Assembly: GCA_021772775.1 (NCBI GenBank) | Contig: JAJFLH010000035.1 | Span: 217,154 to 281,153 of the forward strand | Reading direction: 5' to 3' | DNA length: 64,000 bases | Source of the DNA: Mariprofundus sp. | Lineage (GTDB): Bacteria > Pseudomonadota > Zetaproteobacteria > Mariprofundales > Mariprofundaceae | In this document: positions 7,089 through 16,793 of the stretch, in pieces | Position numbering within the stretch: the first letter of the stretch is position 1 | How the letters are laid out: each line of letters starts with the position of its first letter | Notes under the pieces: generated by a model | The model's input: the letters and a program-made list of their open reading frames with translations, nothing else | Told to the model about the DNA's origin: nothing | Database searches by the model: none | Program-made: the position numbers and the translations under genes

Positions 7089-7601
7089 ATGCTAAATAAA
7101 GTGATGTTGATGTATTCAGGCGGTATGAGCATGCCCGATATCGCCAAGGCAATGGATACATCATATTCAAAGGTGCGGAACATGCTTGTGAAGACCGGTG
7201 TCGAGTTAAGGTCTAGGGCTGACGCTGTGCGCTTAGCCGTGAGTCAGGGGAAGCGCGGAAAAGGAAACACAACACCGAGAACTGAAGAACAAAAAAGGAA
7301 AACAAGTGAGTCTCGCAAGGCTTGGAGTGAAAGGAACGCAAAAGGTAAACGAATATCTCATTCTGGATATGTTGAATACACAACGGGCAAACACAAAGGA
7401 AGGTCTGAGCATGTTGTTGCAATAGAGCATGAGATTGGAAGGAGTCTATTGAAAGGTGAATGTGTGCATCACAAAGATGGAAATAAGATGAACAACTCAC
7501 TATCCAACCTGCAATTGATGACCATCTCTGATCACACATCACTACACGCTAAAGAGAATATCAAAAAAAGAAAAAGAGACAGCAAAGGAAGGCTTATATG
7601 A
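7089..7601 (+). CDS. HNH homing-type endonuclease
   Basis: 170 aa. Residues 10-45 look like a helix-turn-helix ([20 protein letters not shown]). Residues about 110-155 are an HNH_3-type nuclease: [14 protein letters not shown], then [19 protein letters not shown] and a final DHTSLH. Such genes are mobile and common in phage genomes, where they cut unoccupied alleles. The stop overlaps the ssb start as ATGA, so it sits inside the replication/recombination operon without obvious disruption. Confidence 0.8.
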   Translation: MLNKVMLMYSGGMSMPDIAKAMDTSYSKVRNMLVKTGVELRSRADAVRLAVSQGKRGKGNTTPRTEEQKRKTSESRKAWSERNAKGKRISHSGYVEYTTGKHKGRSEHVVAIEHEIGRSLLKGECVHHKDGNKMNNSLSNLQLMTISDHTSLHAKENIKKRKRDSKGRLI

Positions 7602-8038
7602 AAAACCTTGTAATTTTAATCGGAAACCTTGGTGCAGATCCAGAAACCCGCTTTCTTCAAGACGGCACATGCGTATGCAATCTTCGCCTGGCAACCACGG
7701 AGAAGTTTAAAAAAGATGGTGAGCAGGTTGAGAAAACTGAATGGCACCGTGTAGTTCTTTGGGGCCGCCTGGGTGAGATCGCTAACCAGTACCTTACAAA
7801 GGGTTCGAAGTGCTACATCGAAGGCAAGATCGAAACACGCAAATGGACCAACAAAGATGGGCAGGATCAATACACGACAGAAATTCGTGGTTCAGAAATG
7901 AAAATGCTTGGTGGTGGTTCCAGTCAGGGCGGCGGATATTCTAATCAGGGTGGTGGTTCTGCACCGAAGAACAACGATCCATTTTCCGGCGGCCCAGACT
8001 TTTGCGATGTTCCAGTGGACTCAGACATCCCATTCTGA
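7598..8038 (+). CDS. ssb: Single-stranded DNA-binding protein
   Basis: 146 aa. Residues 1-105 are the OB fold with the hallmark [17 protein letters not shown] and [16 protein letters not shown] Gly/Gln-rich linker follows and the protein ends DSDIPF, the acidic tip used to recruit partner proteins. This is a phage-borne copy placed with exonuclease and nuclease genes, so it most likely serves phage replication and recombination. It overlaps the HNH gene by ATGA. Confidence 0.95.
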   Translation: MKNLVILIGNLGADPETRFLQDGTCVCNLRLATTEKFKKDGEQVEKTEWHRVVLWGRLGEIANQYLTKGSKCYIEGKIETRKWTNKDGQDQYTTEIRGSEMKMLGGGSSQGGGYSNQGGGSAPKNNDPFSGGPDFCDVPVDSDIPF

Positions 8039-8079
8039 CCCTTACCATATAAAACACCAATAAATAAAAGGAGAATGAT

Positions 8080-9021
8080 TTGAGCGACGAACAAGCAACA
8101 GAGAAAAAGATTAGAGACAAAGGGCTAAATGCCCCTCGCCTTTCACCGGCCAACATCGATGCGGTGATTGTCAGTGAAACATTCACCACCCTACCAAGCG
8201 GTAAATGCATGGTGTGTGAGCTTACCCTGGTTAATGGCTTCACTGTTCGCGGTGAATCGGCAACCGTAAGTAAAGAAAACTTCGATATTGAAATTGGCCA
8301 GGATATTTCACGCAAAGACGCACGCGACAAGGTGTGGGGTTTCGAAGGCTACTTGCTGCAGCAGCGATTGCATGAAGATGGTAGCGATGGCCCGAGCCCG
8401 TTTCAGGAACGGAAATACACCTTTACCGGTGGCAAGATCGTCAATCGAGCTACTGGTGTAGCAATTCCGGATAATGAGCCGATTATGATATTCCGGGCAA
8501 AGGATATGATGGCTCCAGAAGCAATCCTTGCTTATCGGAATCAATGTCATGATGAAAACCACAAAAAAGAGGTCGCAGGTCTGGCTCGTGATTTCTACGC
8601 ATTCCAGCAGGACAACCCTGATTTATGCAAACTTCCGGATAGTGATCCTTCATGCTTACCCGGTGTTGATAAGTTTGTAATGGACGATATTGCACGCGTA
8701 GCCCATGAAATAAATCGAGCATATTGCGAAGCCCTTGGTGACACATCGCAACCATCATGGGAAGAAGCCCCTGCATGGCAGCGTGAAAGCGCACGTGCAG
8801 GCGTGGATTTTCATTTGATGTTTCCTGAAGCTGATCCTGAAGCAATTCATGTATCTTGGCTGTCTCAGAAAGAAGCAGATGGATGGGTATTTGGTGAAGT
8901 GAAAGATCCTGAAGCAAAAACACACCCATGCATTATTCCATTCAGTGAGCTTCCAACTGAACAACAGGCAAAAGACTTCTTGTTTCGCGCCGTTGTTCAC
9001 GCACTGCAACATAGCCGATAG
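8080..9021 (+). CDS. Gp49-like and RyR-domain fusion protein
   Basis: Start is TTG 8080 with AAAGGAG upstream; the intervening ATG reads only two codons. About 313 aa. Residues 15-95 match the phage Gp49 family (LVNGFTVRGESATVSKENFD, then DKVWGFEGYLL). Residues about 205-310 match the RyR repeat: IARVAHEINRAYCEALGD, WEEAPAWQRESARAGVDFH, and HPCIIPFSELP. In phages I know these as separate short proteins, so one polypeptide is noteworthy. The RyR domain has been proposed to sense nucleotide-type ligands in conflict systems; here that is inference. No catalytic motif is visible. Confidence 0.75.
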   Translation: MSDEQATEKKIRDKGLNAPRLSPANIDAVIVSETFTTLPSGKCMVCELTLVNGFTVRGESATVSKENFDIEIGQDISRKDARDKVWGFEGYLLQQRLHEDGSDGPSPFQERKYTFTGGKIVNRATGVAIPDNEPIMIFRAKDMMAPEAILAYRNQCHDENHKKEVAGLARDFYAFQQDNPDLCKLPDSDPSCLPGVDKFVMDDIARVAHEINRAYCEALGDTSQPSWEEAPAWQRESARAGVDFHLMFPEADPEAIHVSWLSQKEADGWVFGEVKDPEAKTHPCIIPFSELPTEQQAKDFLFRAVVHALQHSR

Positions 9022-9033
9022 GCAAACCAAATT

Positions 9034-9381
9034 GCAGCGCGGCAGGCGTAAAAAAACAAATCGAATTTTAGTAATGTGGAATGAGATCAAAAACGACCTG
9101 CCGTGACTGCATAACAAACCCAAAAGGGTGAATCACATAAAGGCAAGACACCGGATATAAGCTGATGCAGGCGATCTGGATACCCGATAAGGCTTTGTCA
9201 GCTGCATCTATGTCACCCGCTATAAAGAGAGAACGACACCAAAGCTAATCGGGTGACTCATGGATGAGTGAAAGGATTAGCACCTTTATATCTGCTTCCG
9301 GCGTTGGCTGCATCTGGCGTTCCATGCAGGGACAATGCACGCATTGTGCGGGTCTATAGCGGAGGCAGTTGTAAGGGTATC
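9034..9381 (+). ncRNA. Candidate structured non-coding RNA in phage region
   Basis: The 398 bases between the RyR gene and the zinc-ribbon gene lack a convincing ORF but hold many exact complementary arms: CGGCAGG 9040-9046 with CCTGCCG 9097-9103 (extended by GCAG/CTGC); ACCC/GGGT at 9118-9129; GATACCC 9179-9185 with GGGTATC 9375-9381; CCGC 9217-9220 with GCGG 9359-9362; TATAAAG 9221-9227 with CTTTATA 9284-9290; GCTAATC 9244-9250 with GATTAGC 9275-9281; ACTCA/TGAGT with loop TGGA; CTGCAT 9308-9313 with ATGCAG 9324-9329; ACAATG 9332-9337 with CATTGT 9342-9347. They nest without conflict. Two short ORFs (9165-9248 and 9264-9359) overlap it. Strand is assumed from neighbours; no known RNA family recognised. 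Confidence 0.5.
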
Positions 9382-9419
9382 AAAATGAGGTGATGAAATG
9401 GAAATAACGAGGAGATGGA

Positions 9420-9635
9420 ATGATTGAGCAAAGCAAGCCAACATGTCCAGGGTGTAACCACCCATTAGATGATGATCAGATGATTGATAGCGGCCAAGAT
9501 CTTTTCGCTATCTCTCCAAACGAAGAGACCGTTGAAATAGAATGTCCATCGTGTTTCACAATCTATTGGTGTAGAGGCGGCTACACACCTCACTACTTGA
9601 GCTCTATCAGCCTGGATGGTGAGTACGATGAGTGA
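9420..9635 (+). CDS. Zinc-ribbon phage protein
   Basis: 71 aa from ATG 9420 with GAGGAG upstream. CPGC near residue 9 and CPSC near residue 42 form a four-cysteine zinc ribbon; the rest is acidic. Similar small proteins occur in phage early regions (Com-like or zinc-finger families), but no specific match is claimed. Overlaps the next gene. Confidence 0.6.
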   Translation: MIEQSKPTCPGCNHPLDDDQMIDSGQDLFAISPNEETVEIECPSCFTIYWCRGGYTPHYLSSISLDGEYDE

Positions 9636-10230
9636 ATTAACTGTAGGCGAAATGTTTCAATCTTTTAACGCATGGCTCAAGAAAGGCGTAGGGACTAAAC
9701 GTATCGATACAGCTTATGAAGCTGGCTTTATGGCATGTCATGAATTAATTCACGCAGATATTAATGATGTTGCGGCTTATGCTACGAAGCACATCAAAGA
9801 CCTGACTGACGAGCGTGATGAACTGAAGGCCCATGTAAATGAGTTGCGTGAATCATTACTTCTGTTAGCGAATGGGAGTCTTGACGATGAAGGTATCTCC
9901 ATAGCACTTAAGAAAACCCAGCAACAGTCCCTATCATCACACAACAACAAAGTTCGAGCTACTGAGCGTGTTGAGCCAAAAGTCACCTGCTATATGAAGT
10001 CAGAGTGTATCGGTGAATTCACAGTGGAGACAATTCAAGCGTGCCCTAACTGCTTCAATTACGAACCAAGCGATGATTGCGAATATTGTGGCGGTGAGTC
10101 AGATGAAAACGGAATGGGGCCTGTGCTGGTCGATATCCCCTGGGATACAATGAAGGACATCTACAAAATGATGTCTGAATCAGCAAACCGCGAAACACTG
10201 AAAAAAATCAAGGAGGTTGATCAGTCATGA
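9628..10230 (+). CDS. Phage protein with coiled coil and C-terminal zinc ribbon
   Basis: I take ATG 9628 (MSELTVGEMFQSFNAWLKKG, 200 aa) over the track's GTG 9616; both are inside the end of the preceding gene. Residues about 55-85 form a short coiled coil (DERDELKAHVNELRESLLLL). A zinc ribbon CPNC...CEYC lies near residues 135-155. Family unknown. Its stop overlaps the AlpA-like gene as ATGA. Confidence 0.6.
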   Translation: MSELTVGEMFQSFNAWLKKGVGTKRIDTAYEAGFMACHELIHADINDVAAYATKHIKDLTDERDELKAHVNELRESLLLLANGSLDDEGISIALKKTQQQSLSSHNNKVRATERVEPKVTCYMKSECIGEFTVETIQACPNCFNYEPSDDCEYCGGESDENGMGPVLVDIPWDTMKDIYKMMSESANRETLKKIKEVDQS

Positions 10231-10409
10231 GAATGATCGGACTAGCAGAAGTAAAAACAATCATGGGCTGGAAATCCAAAACCACAGTTTATAAGCATAT
10301 CGCAGACGGACTTTTCCCTCGGGGAATTAAATTACGCGAAAACGGGAACAACAGATGGAATGAAGAAGAAGTGAAAAGCATTGCATGTGGAAATCCCTTC
10401 CAGCCATAG
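10227..10409 (+). CDS. AlpA-family transcriptional regulator
   Basis: 60 aa, start overlapping the previous stop as ATGA with AAGGAGG upstream; ATG 10233 is an alternative. The sequence GLAEVKTIMGWKSKTTVYKH followed by LFPRGIKL is the AlpA/MerR-like winged-helix start that reads a promoter near the integrase in many elements. AlpA proteins often act as excisionase or integrase activators. It lies 7 bases from the convergent integrase stop, which fits that role. Confidence 0.8.
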   Translation: MRMIGLAEVKTIMGWKSKTTVYKHIADGLFPRGIKLRENGNNRWNEEEVKSIACGNPFQP

Positions 10410-10416
10410 CAACCCC

Positions 10417-11805
10417 TCACTTGATTACTCTTAACCCTACGGATTGCGCCTCCTGCAGTTCGGCCAGTTGTTTGCGCAGCATCTCTATCTCTGCATCTTT
10501 AGAGTCAACAATAACAGGCATGGGTGTTCTGTCCCTCAAGCTGCATAAATAATCTGCATAACGCTGCATGATTATGATACGCGCCCCCATCATGGCCGAT
10601 GTCATATAGTGTGCTCGCACGCCTTTCACCAAATGAGCGAGCTGTAGCTCCACCGCCGTTTCCAATGTGGGTATGTCATCAAACAACACATGTGCACTCC
10701 CATTACAGACCGATGAAAATGTACCACGGAATCCATGCCAGCTCTGTTTCCCTTTAACGTGATCATCAAGATTCGTATCGTTTCCGTAATATCCAAGTTC
10801 ATGCAGCACACCACTGATGCTGTTTTTACCAATCGTGGAAGACTCATTCTTGCTCCAGCCAAACAAATATTTGTGTTTTCCTCCAGCTTCTTTATGGACA
10901 GCTATTGCCTGCTCTGCTATCAACACAGCTTGATCTGAAAGCGGGACTATATGCGCTATCGCTTTTTTCATTTTTTCTGCGGGTATGCGTATCTCTCTAG
11001 CATCAAGGTGGACCTCATGCGGCTCTATGTGTCGCACCTCTATTGGCCGTAGTGCCACAAAAACAGAAAGCTTTAGTGCAAGTTCGTATTGTGTTTTTCC
11101 TGAATAGCCCCATATATCACGCAGTAACTCACCAAGAGCTTTTGCTTCAAATATAGCTGGGTGCTTCTTGTGCGTGCGTTCGCCCAGCTCTTTTACCAGG
11201 TCGATTGTCTGAGCCACATTTCGCAGTATAACTTCTGCCCGTAGAGCACAATCCAAAATACTATTTGCCTGCAATAGCACAGTTCGGGCTGTATCGCGAT
11301 GCCCAAGGCTATGTATTGGATCAACGACATCCAGAATGTCATTGCGGGTAATATCTACAATGGGAGTAGTTCCTAATTTAGGTATCAAGTAATTATTGAG
11401 TCGAGCTAGCGCATCCTTCGCCGTGTCGCTAGACCAACATTTGTTTTTTACATTTTGTTTGTGCCAAACCATTGCCCATTGGCTGAAAAGGTTTCTCTGT
11501 GCATCAACTGCATCGGCTAAGCGGCTCTTCCTTTCGGCTGCAGGGTCAATGCCTTCCCTAAGCTTTACTTTTATTTCGTCGCGCCTGGCTCTTGCAGCCT
11601 GTAATGATAAAGCAGGCCATGCACCTAACGAAATCACCCTCTGCGTGGGTTTCCCGGTACTGTCAGGAAATCGATATCCAATCTTCCAATGCTTACCACC
11701 GGGCTTAGTAACAAGGAGATACAACCCCCCGCCGTCACTTAGTTTAATTTGTTTCTTTTCTGCAGGGACTTTCGCCCTCTTCAGCTGTAAATCTGTAAGT
11801 GCCAT
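10417..11805 (-). CDS. Tyrosine integrase, P4-like
   Basis: 462 aa on the minus strand, transcribed away from groEL toward the phage genes. Residues 1-85 are the Arm-binding DUF4102 domain (LSDGGGLYLLVTKPGGKHWK). The catalytic domain shows the first arginine in ALRPIEVRHI, HGFRGTFSS for the H-x-x-R pair, LAH for the second histidine and the nucleophile in VRAHYMT. All key residues look present, so it should be active. It catalyses site-specific recombination between the phage and bacterial attachment sites. Repeated short sequences just upstream are candidate arm-type binding sites. Confidence 0.92.
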   Translation of the reverse strand: MALTDLQLKRAKVPAEKKQIKLSDGGGLYLLVTKPGGKHWKIGYRFPDSTGKPTQRVISLGAWPALSLQAARARRDEIKVKLREGIDPAAERKSRLADAVDAQRNLFSQWAMVWHKQNVKNKCWSSDTAKDALARLNNYLIPKLGTTPIVDITRNDILDVVDPIHSLGHRDTARTVLLQANSILDCALRAEVILRNVAQTIDLVKELGERTHKKHPAIFEAKALGELLRDIWGYSGKTQYELALKLSVFVALRPIEVRHIEPHEVHLDAREIRIPAEKMKKAIAHIVPLSDQAVLIAEQAIAVHKEAGGKHKYLFGWSKNESSTIGKNSISGVLHELGYYGNDTNLDDHVKGKQSWHGFRGTFSSVCNGSAHVLFDDIPTLETAVELQLAHLVKGVRAHYMTSAMMGARIIIMQRYADYLCSLRDRTPMPVIVDSKDAEIEMLRKQLAELQEAQSVGLRVIK

Positions 11806-11853
11806 AACCTGCCCCGGAATGAACGCTATACATCATGTGGCTTTCGCCTCGAT

Positions 11854-12031
11854 AATAAACCAGCAAATCGTACCATTCCTGCACCAATAAACCAGCAAAC
11901 ACCATCAAATCGTACCACTTTTAGCGCGGCTTATATTACCCCATTCTGTGCCACAATAAACACTACAGACATCGAATAATCGTTGGCACACAACAAATAG
12001 CAAGGCCAAGCTGAACCCTACTGTGCCACAA
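11854..12031. other. Candidate attachment region with integrase arm-type repeats
   Basis: Between the integrase start and the groEL terminator are repeated motifs: AATAAACCAGCAAA at 11854-11867 and 11886-11899; AAATCGTACCA at 11865-11875 and 11907-11917; CTGTGCCACAA at 11946-11956 and 12021-12031, with an inverted TGGCACA at 11984-11990. Spaced direct and inverted repeats beside an integrase gene are typical of arm and core sites. No tRNA is present. The crossover core cannot be fixed without the other end of the element. Confidence 0.5.
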
Positions 12032-12051
12032 CAAGCCACCCATGAACAAAA

Positions 12052-12083
12052 AAAGGGCGGCCCTTTCGGAACCGCCCTTTTTG
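12052..12083 (-). terminator. Terminator of the groESL operon
   Basis: AAAGGGCGG and CCGCCCTTT arms enclose CCCTTTCGGAA. T-runs flank both sides, so it can act in both directions and also shields the element. Confidence 0.85.
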
Positions 12084-12134
12084 ATACATCAGCTATGAAA
12101 CGACTGATATAAAACCAACTCAGATGAGTGGGTT

Positions 12135-13781
<1,647 letters not shown>

Positions 13782-13885
13782 TCAATCTCCTGTTTTATCT
13801 ATTCAATCTAATTTCTAAATATGTCGCGCAACGATTATACGAGCGCTGAGTTACTTATTGCCATCCATTAGAGATGACAGAATAA

Positions 13886-14182
13886 TTAAGACTCGATTAC
13901 GCCGAGGATGTCGTCTTCACGCATCATCAGGAAACTTTCACCATCAAGCTTGATTTCAGTACCAGCATACGTTGAGAAAATAACGGTATCGCCTTCTTTC
14001 ACATCTAAAGGACGAACATCACCGTTTTCAAGACTTTTGCCTTTACCTGTTGCAATCACGAGACCCTGGATTGGCTTTTCTTTAGCCGAATCAGGAATGA
14101 TGATGCCACCGGCAGATTTTTCTTCTTCATCCAAGCGACGGACGATTACGCGATCATGTAAAGGACGGACCTTTGTTGTCAT
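13886..14182 (-). CDS. groS: Co-chaperonin GroES (10 kDa)
   Basis: The track ORF begins too early (14272). ATG at 14182 has GAAGGAG upstream and gives the family-standard start [16 protein letters not shown] and 98 aa. The mobile-loop segment [18 protein letters not shown] caps the GroEL ring. Cotranscribed with groL. Confidence 0.98.
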   Translation of the reverse strand: MTTKVRPLHDRVIVRRLDEEEKSAGGIIIPDSAKEKPIQGLVIATGKGKSLENGDVRPLDVKEGDTVIFSTYAGTEIKLDGESFLMMREDDILGVIES

Positions 14183-14243
14183 CTTTGTTTCTCCTTCAAT
14201 ATTAATATTGGGTAATATTAGAATTGGTATCTTCTGAGATTCA

Positions 14244-14272
14244 TATATAGGAACCCGCCAGCAGGGATTCAA
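14244..14272 (-). promoter_or_regulatory. Sigma70-type promoter for groESL
   Basis: Read on the minus strand: TTGAAT, 17-bp spacer, TATATA, ending about 60 bases before groS. I saw no CIRCE inverted repeat and no convincing sigma32 (CTTGAAA/CCCCAT) boxes. Confidence 0.55.
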
Positions 14273-14398
14273 CCCCTAAGCAATATTTTTTTTCAATACT
14301 TCAAGATTAGGATGCATATTCTATGAACAGATACTGATTAATTGACTCAGATTTCGATTGAGCACTCTACTACGGCGCTCATCTTATGAGGTAGTAGG

Positions 14399-14884
14399 TT
14401 AAACAACCTTCTGCTTTGACAGCACAATGCCATCTTCATCGGCATACACGTATTCACCCGGATTGAACGTAACATCGGCAAAATGTACGGAGATATCCAT
14501 CACACCCTGCTGCCGTTTAACTGTTTTGCGGGGAATCGTTGCAAGTGCTTTGGCGCCAAAGTCGAGCTTTCCGACATCAGCCGAATCTCTAATGCAGCCA
14601 TTGATAATCACACCTTCCCAACCATTGGATGCACCGAGTGCCGCCATCACATCGCCCATCATGGCGCAACGCAATGAAGCACCAGAATCAACCACCAACA
14701 CCTTGCCACTACCGTCTGTTTCAAATGCTGCTTTAAGGTAGGTATTATCTTCAAAAGCTTTCAAGGTTACGATTTGCCCACAGAAAGAGCTGCGCCCACC
14801 AAAATCTCGAAAGATGGGCGCTGCTACCTGTAGATTTTCCAGATGATCATCGTAAAGATCAGTAGTTTTAAATGTAGCCGTCAC
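14399..14884 (-). CDS. rraA: RraA-family protein, RNase E regulator-like
   Basis: 161 aa, the usual length. Motifs include GQIVTLKAFEDN, LVVDSGASLRCAMMGD and GWEGVIINGCIRD. RraA binds RNase E and lowers its activity in E. coli; the same fold also includes HMG/CHA aldolases, so the assignment rests on overall similarity and length. The start overlaps the stop of the upstream AsmA-like gene (ATGA), so the two are probably cotranscribed. A hairpin with CTACTAC/GTAGTAG arms (14367-14397) follows the stop without a T-run. Confidence 0.85.
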   Translation of the reverse strand: MTATFKTTDLYDDHLENLQVAAPIFRDFGGRSSFCGQIVTLKAFEDNTYLKAAFETDGSGKVLVVDSGASLRCAMMGDVMAALGASNGWEGVIINGCIRDSADVGKLDFGAKALATIPRKTVKRQQGVMDISVHFADVTFNPGEYVYADEDGIVLSKQKVV

Positions 14885-15699
14885 TGACCAAACAATCCTT
14901 TCACTGCATCACTAGCACCACCGGCTGCGCCACCAAGGCTATCAGTGACTGTTTTTTCAACATTGCCACCAAGCTTACCTGCTTGATCCAAAGCACCTTT
15001 CTTAAGTAGCTCGGCTGATTTACCCAGATATTTGTTCACACCCAATGAAGCAACAGAGCCCTTCACATTACCCAATAGTTTAGATGACAGCAGCTGAGCC
15101 ACTTCTGCAGCTGTAGCACCACCACTCTTTTTACCGACATCGGTTAGTAAAATACGAGGCAGATTAACCGTCTGTTCTGCATCACCAAGTGCAGCAATAC
15201 GTACTTTCGCTTTGCTGCCTTCAACAACGAGTTTACGAATAATGATTTTCAACTCTTCGCCACCGTCAGCTTTCGCTGCTCCAGACTCAGACTTAGTACT
15301 ACCACCGCCGCCGATATTCTTCTTCAGCATATCGACATTGGAGGCACCTGATTTATTGATTTCATATACCACAACCGGTGCAGAGATAATGATCTCATCA
15401 ATCACAATCGGATTCTGGCGAATCGTAGTAACATCAATTTTTGTTTGGATATTGCCCAGTTCAAAGATATTCGGATCACTGAAACCAGCAGGGTTAGCAA
15501 CGATCAAACCGGTGATGGATGCTTTCCCTTCCTTTAATTGCAAAGAGACATCTGCAACACTGACTTTAGTTTTTGTGGCCTGAGAACCATAAGTCTGAAT
15601 CGAATCTTTGACGATGCCATCCAAATTAGACCAAACAAATACCAAGCCTACCACAATAATCACTGCTAATGCAGTCACACCAATCAATACTTTTTTCAT
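14881..15699 (-). CDS. AsmA-like membrane-anchored protein
   Basis: About 272 aa from the ATG at 15699, chosen because GGAGG lies 6 bases upstream; 15702 and 15720 are alternatives. An N-terminal membrane segment (KKVLIGVTALAVIIVVGLVF) is followed by an AsmA-like periplasmic part with VSVADVSLQLKEGKASITGL. AsmA proteins are bridge-like lipid transport or envelope maintenance proteins. Much shorter than AsmA itself, so it resembles the short AsmA-like group. Paired with rraA. Confidence 0.65.
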   Translation of the reverse strand: MKKVLIGVTALAVIIVVGLVFVWSNLDGIVKDSIQTYGSQATKTKVSVADVSLQLKEGKASITGLIVANPAGFSDPNIFELGNIQTKIDVTTIRQNPIVIDEIIISAPVVVYEINKSGASNVDMLKKNIGGGGSTKSESGAAKADGGEELKIIIRKLVVEGSKAKVRIAALGDAEQTVNLPRILLTDVGKKSGGATAAEVAQLLSSKLLGNVKGSVASLGVNKYLGKSAELLKKGALDQAGKLGGNVEKTVTDSLGGAAGGASDAVKGLFGQ

Positions 15700-15789
15700 C
15701 ATCTGCCTCCGTTCATTCACTACTTAAGTAAAATAAAGCTTATGCCTTCAACATTATCATTGCACATCATCAACTCTGCAGATTAATCG

Positions 15790-16695
15790 CTACTTTGGTA
15801 AATCCTTCAATGCAGCAATACGATCCGCCGTTGGCGGGTGCGTAGAAAACAGGTGTCCAATACCCTTGGACTGACCATGAATTTTCATTGTAGCCAGAGC
15901 ATCATCACTCATGCCCTCTTCTCTGTGTTCAGATGACAATGTCTGTTGAGACAATATTTCAATTTTTTGCAATGCCGCAGCCATCGATGCAGCACCCACT
16001 GCATTTGCAGCATATGCATCAGCACGAAATTCACGGCGACGCGAGAACCAGCAAATTGGAATCATGGCTAGAATCGACAACACAAACTGTAACAGCATAT
16101 AAACTGCAAAACCCATCCAGTAATTGCGTTCCATCAATGGGCGCGAAATCATACGTGCAATAAAATATACAAAGGTATTCATCAAACCTTGCAGTAGCGT
16201 TGTCGCCATCATATCACCATTGGTAATATGGCCCACTTCATGGGCAACCACCGCTCTTAGCTCATCATCCGATAGGTTCATCGCCAAACCGGATGAGACA
16301 GCTACCATGGCATTATTCCGCGTTGGGCCAGTGGCGAAAGCATTGGGCACATCATCCCAATAGACCCACACCTCTGGCATTTTGATACCTTCCCTCTCTG
16401 CTAATTCGGCAACAGTATTAAATACCACCTTCTCTTTTTGAGTCGATGGGGAGGTAACCTGCTGCATGCGCATGCCACGCTTGGCCATCCATTTGGACAT
16501 AAACAGAGAAATAAATGCGCCACCAAAACCAAACACCATAGCCCATGCAAATTCATGCGTTGCAACTGAACCGCGTAGATCGATGCCAAATTGAGGCAAA
16601 ACATAGTCGATAAGAATGGTGCCAGTAATCGCTAATGTGAAAAAAATCAATAAATTAGTAACGATTAATAGAAAGATACCTTTGAACCACTGCAT
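15790..16695 (-). CDS. htpX: Membrane zinc metalloprotease HtpX
   Basis: ATG 16695 (AAAGGAG upstream) gives 301 aa, MQWFKGIFLLIVTNLL; the track start is too long. N-terminal membrane helices, zinc-binding HEVGH (AVVAHEVGHITNGDM), two further helices and a C-terminal metal ligand region. HtpX degrades damaged membrane proteins under envelope or heat stress. Divergent from lon, separated by about 98 bp, so the two stress proteases may share regulation. Confidence 0.95.
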   Translation of the reverse strand: MQWFKGIFLLIVTNLLIFFTLAITGTILIDYVLPQFGIDLRGSVATHEFAWAMVFGFGGAFISLFMSKWMAKRGMRMQQVTSPSTQKEKVVFNTVAELAEREGIKMPEVWVYWDDVPNAFATGPTRNNAMVAVSSGLAMNLSDDELRAVVAHEVGHITNGDMMATTLLQGLMNTFVYFIARMISRPLMERNYWMGFAVYMLLQFVLSILAMIPICWFSRRREFRADAYAANAVGAASMAAALQKIEILSQQTLSSEHREEGMSDDALATMKIHGQSKGIGHLFSTHPPTADRIAALKDLPK

Positions 16696-16793
16696 TGAAA
16701 ACTCCTTTGTGATAATATTCAGCCTATATATGAGGTCACCAGTGTGCAAATACAAGCCTTGAAAACAGATGAAACATACCTTAAAAGGAACTC

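Noticed and set aside
9160-9230. Hammerhead-type ribozyme (CTGATG motif)
   Set aside because: The core CUGANGA and paired GAAA are absent.
11806-12060. tRNA gene as phage attachment site
   Set aside because: No cloverleaf or TTC-loop-like sequence is present between integrase and groEL.
14340-14397. CIRCE-like element upstream of groES (GAGCACTC)
   Set aside because: Only one half-site is visible and spacing does not match TTAGCACTC-N9-GAGTGCTAA.
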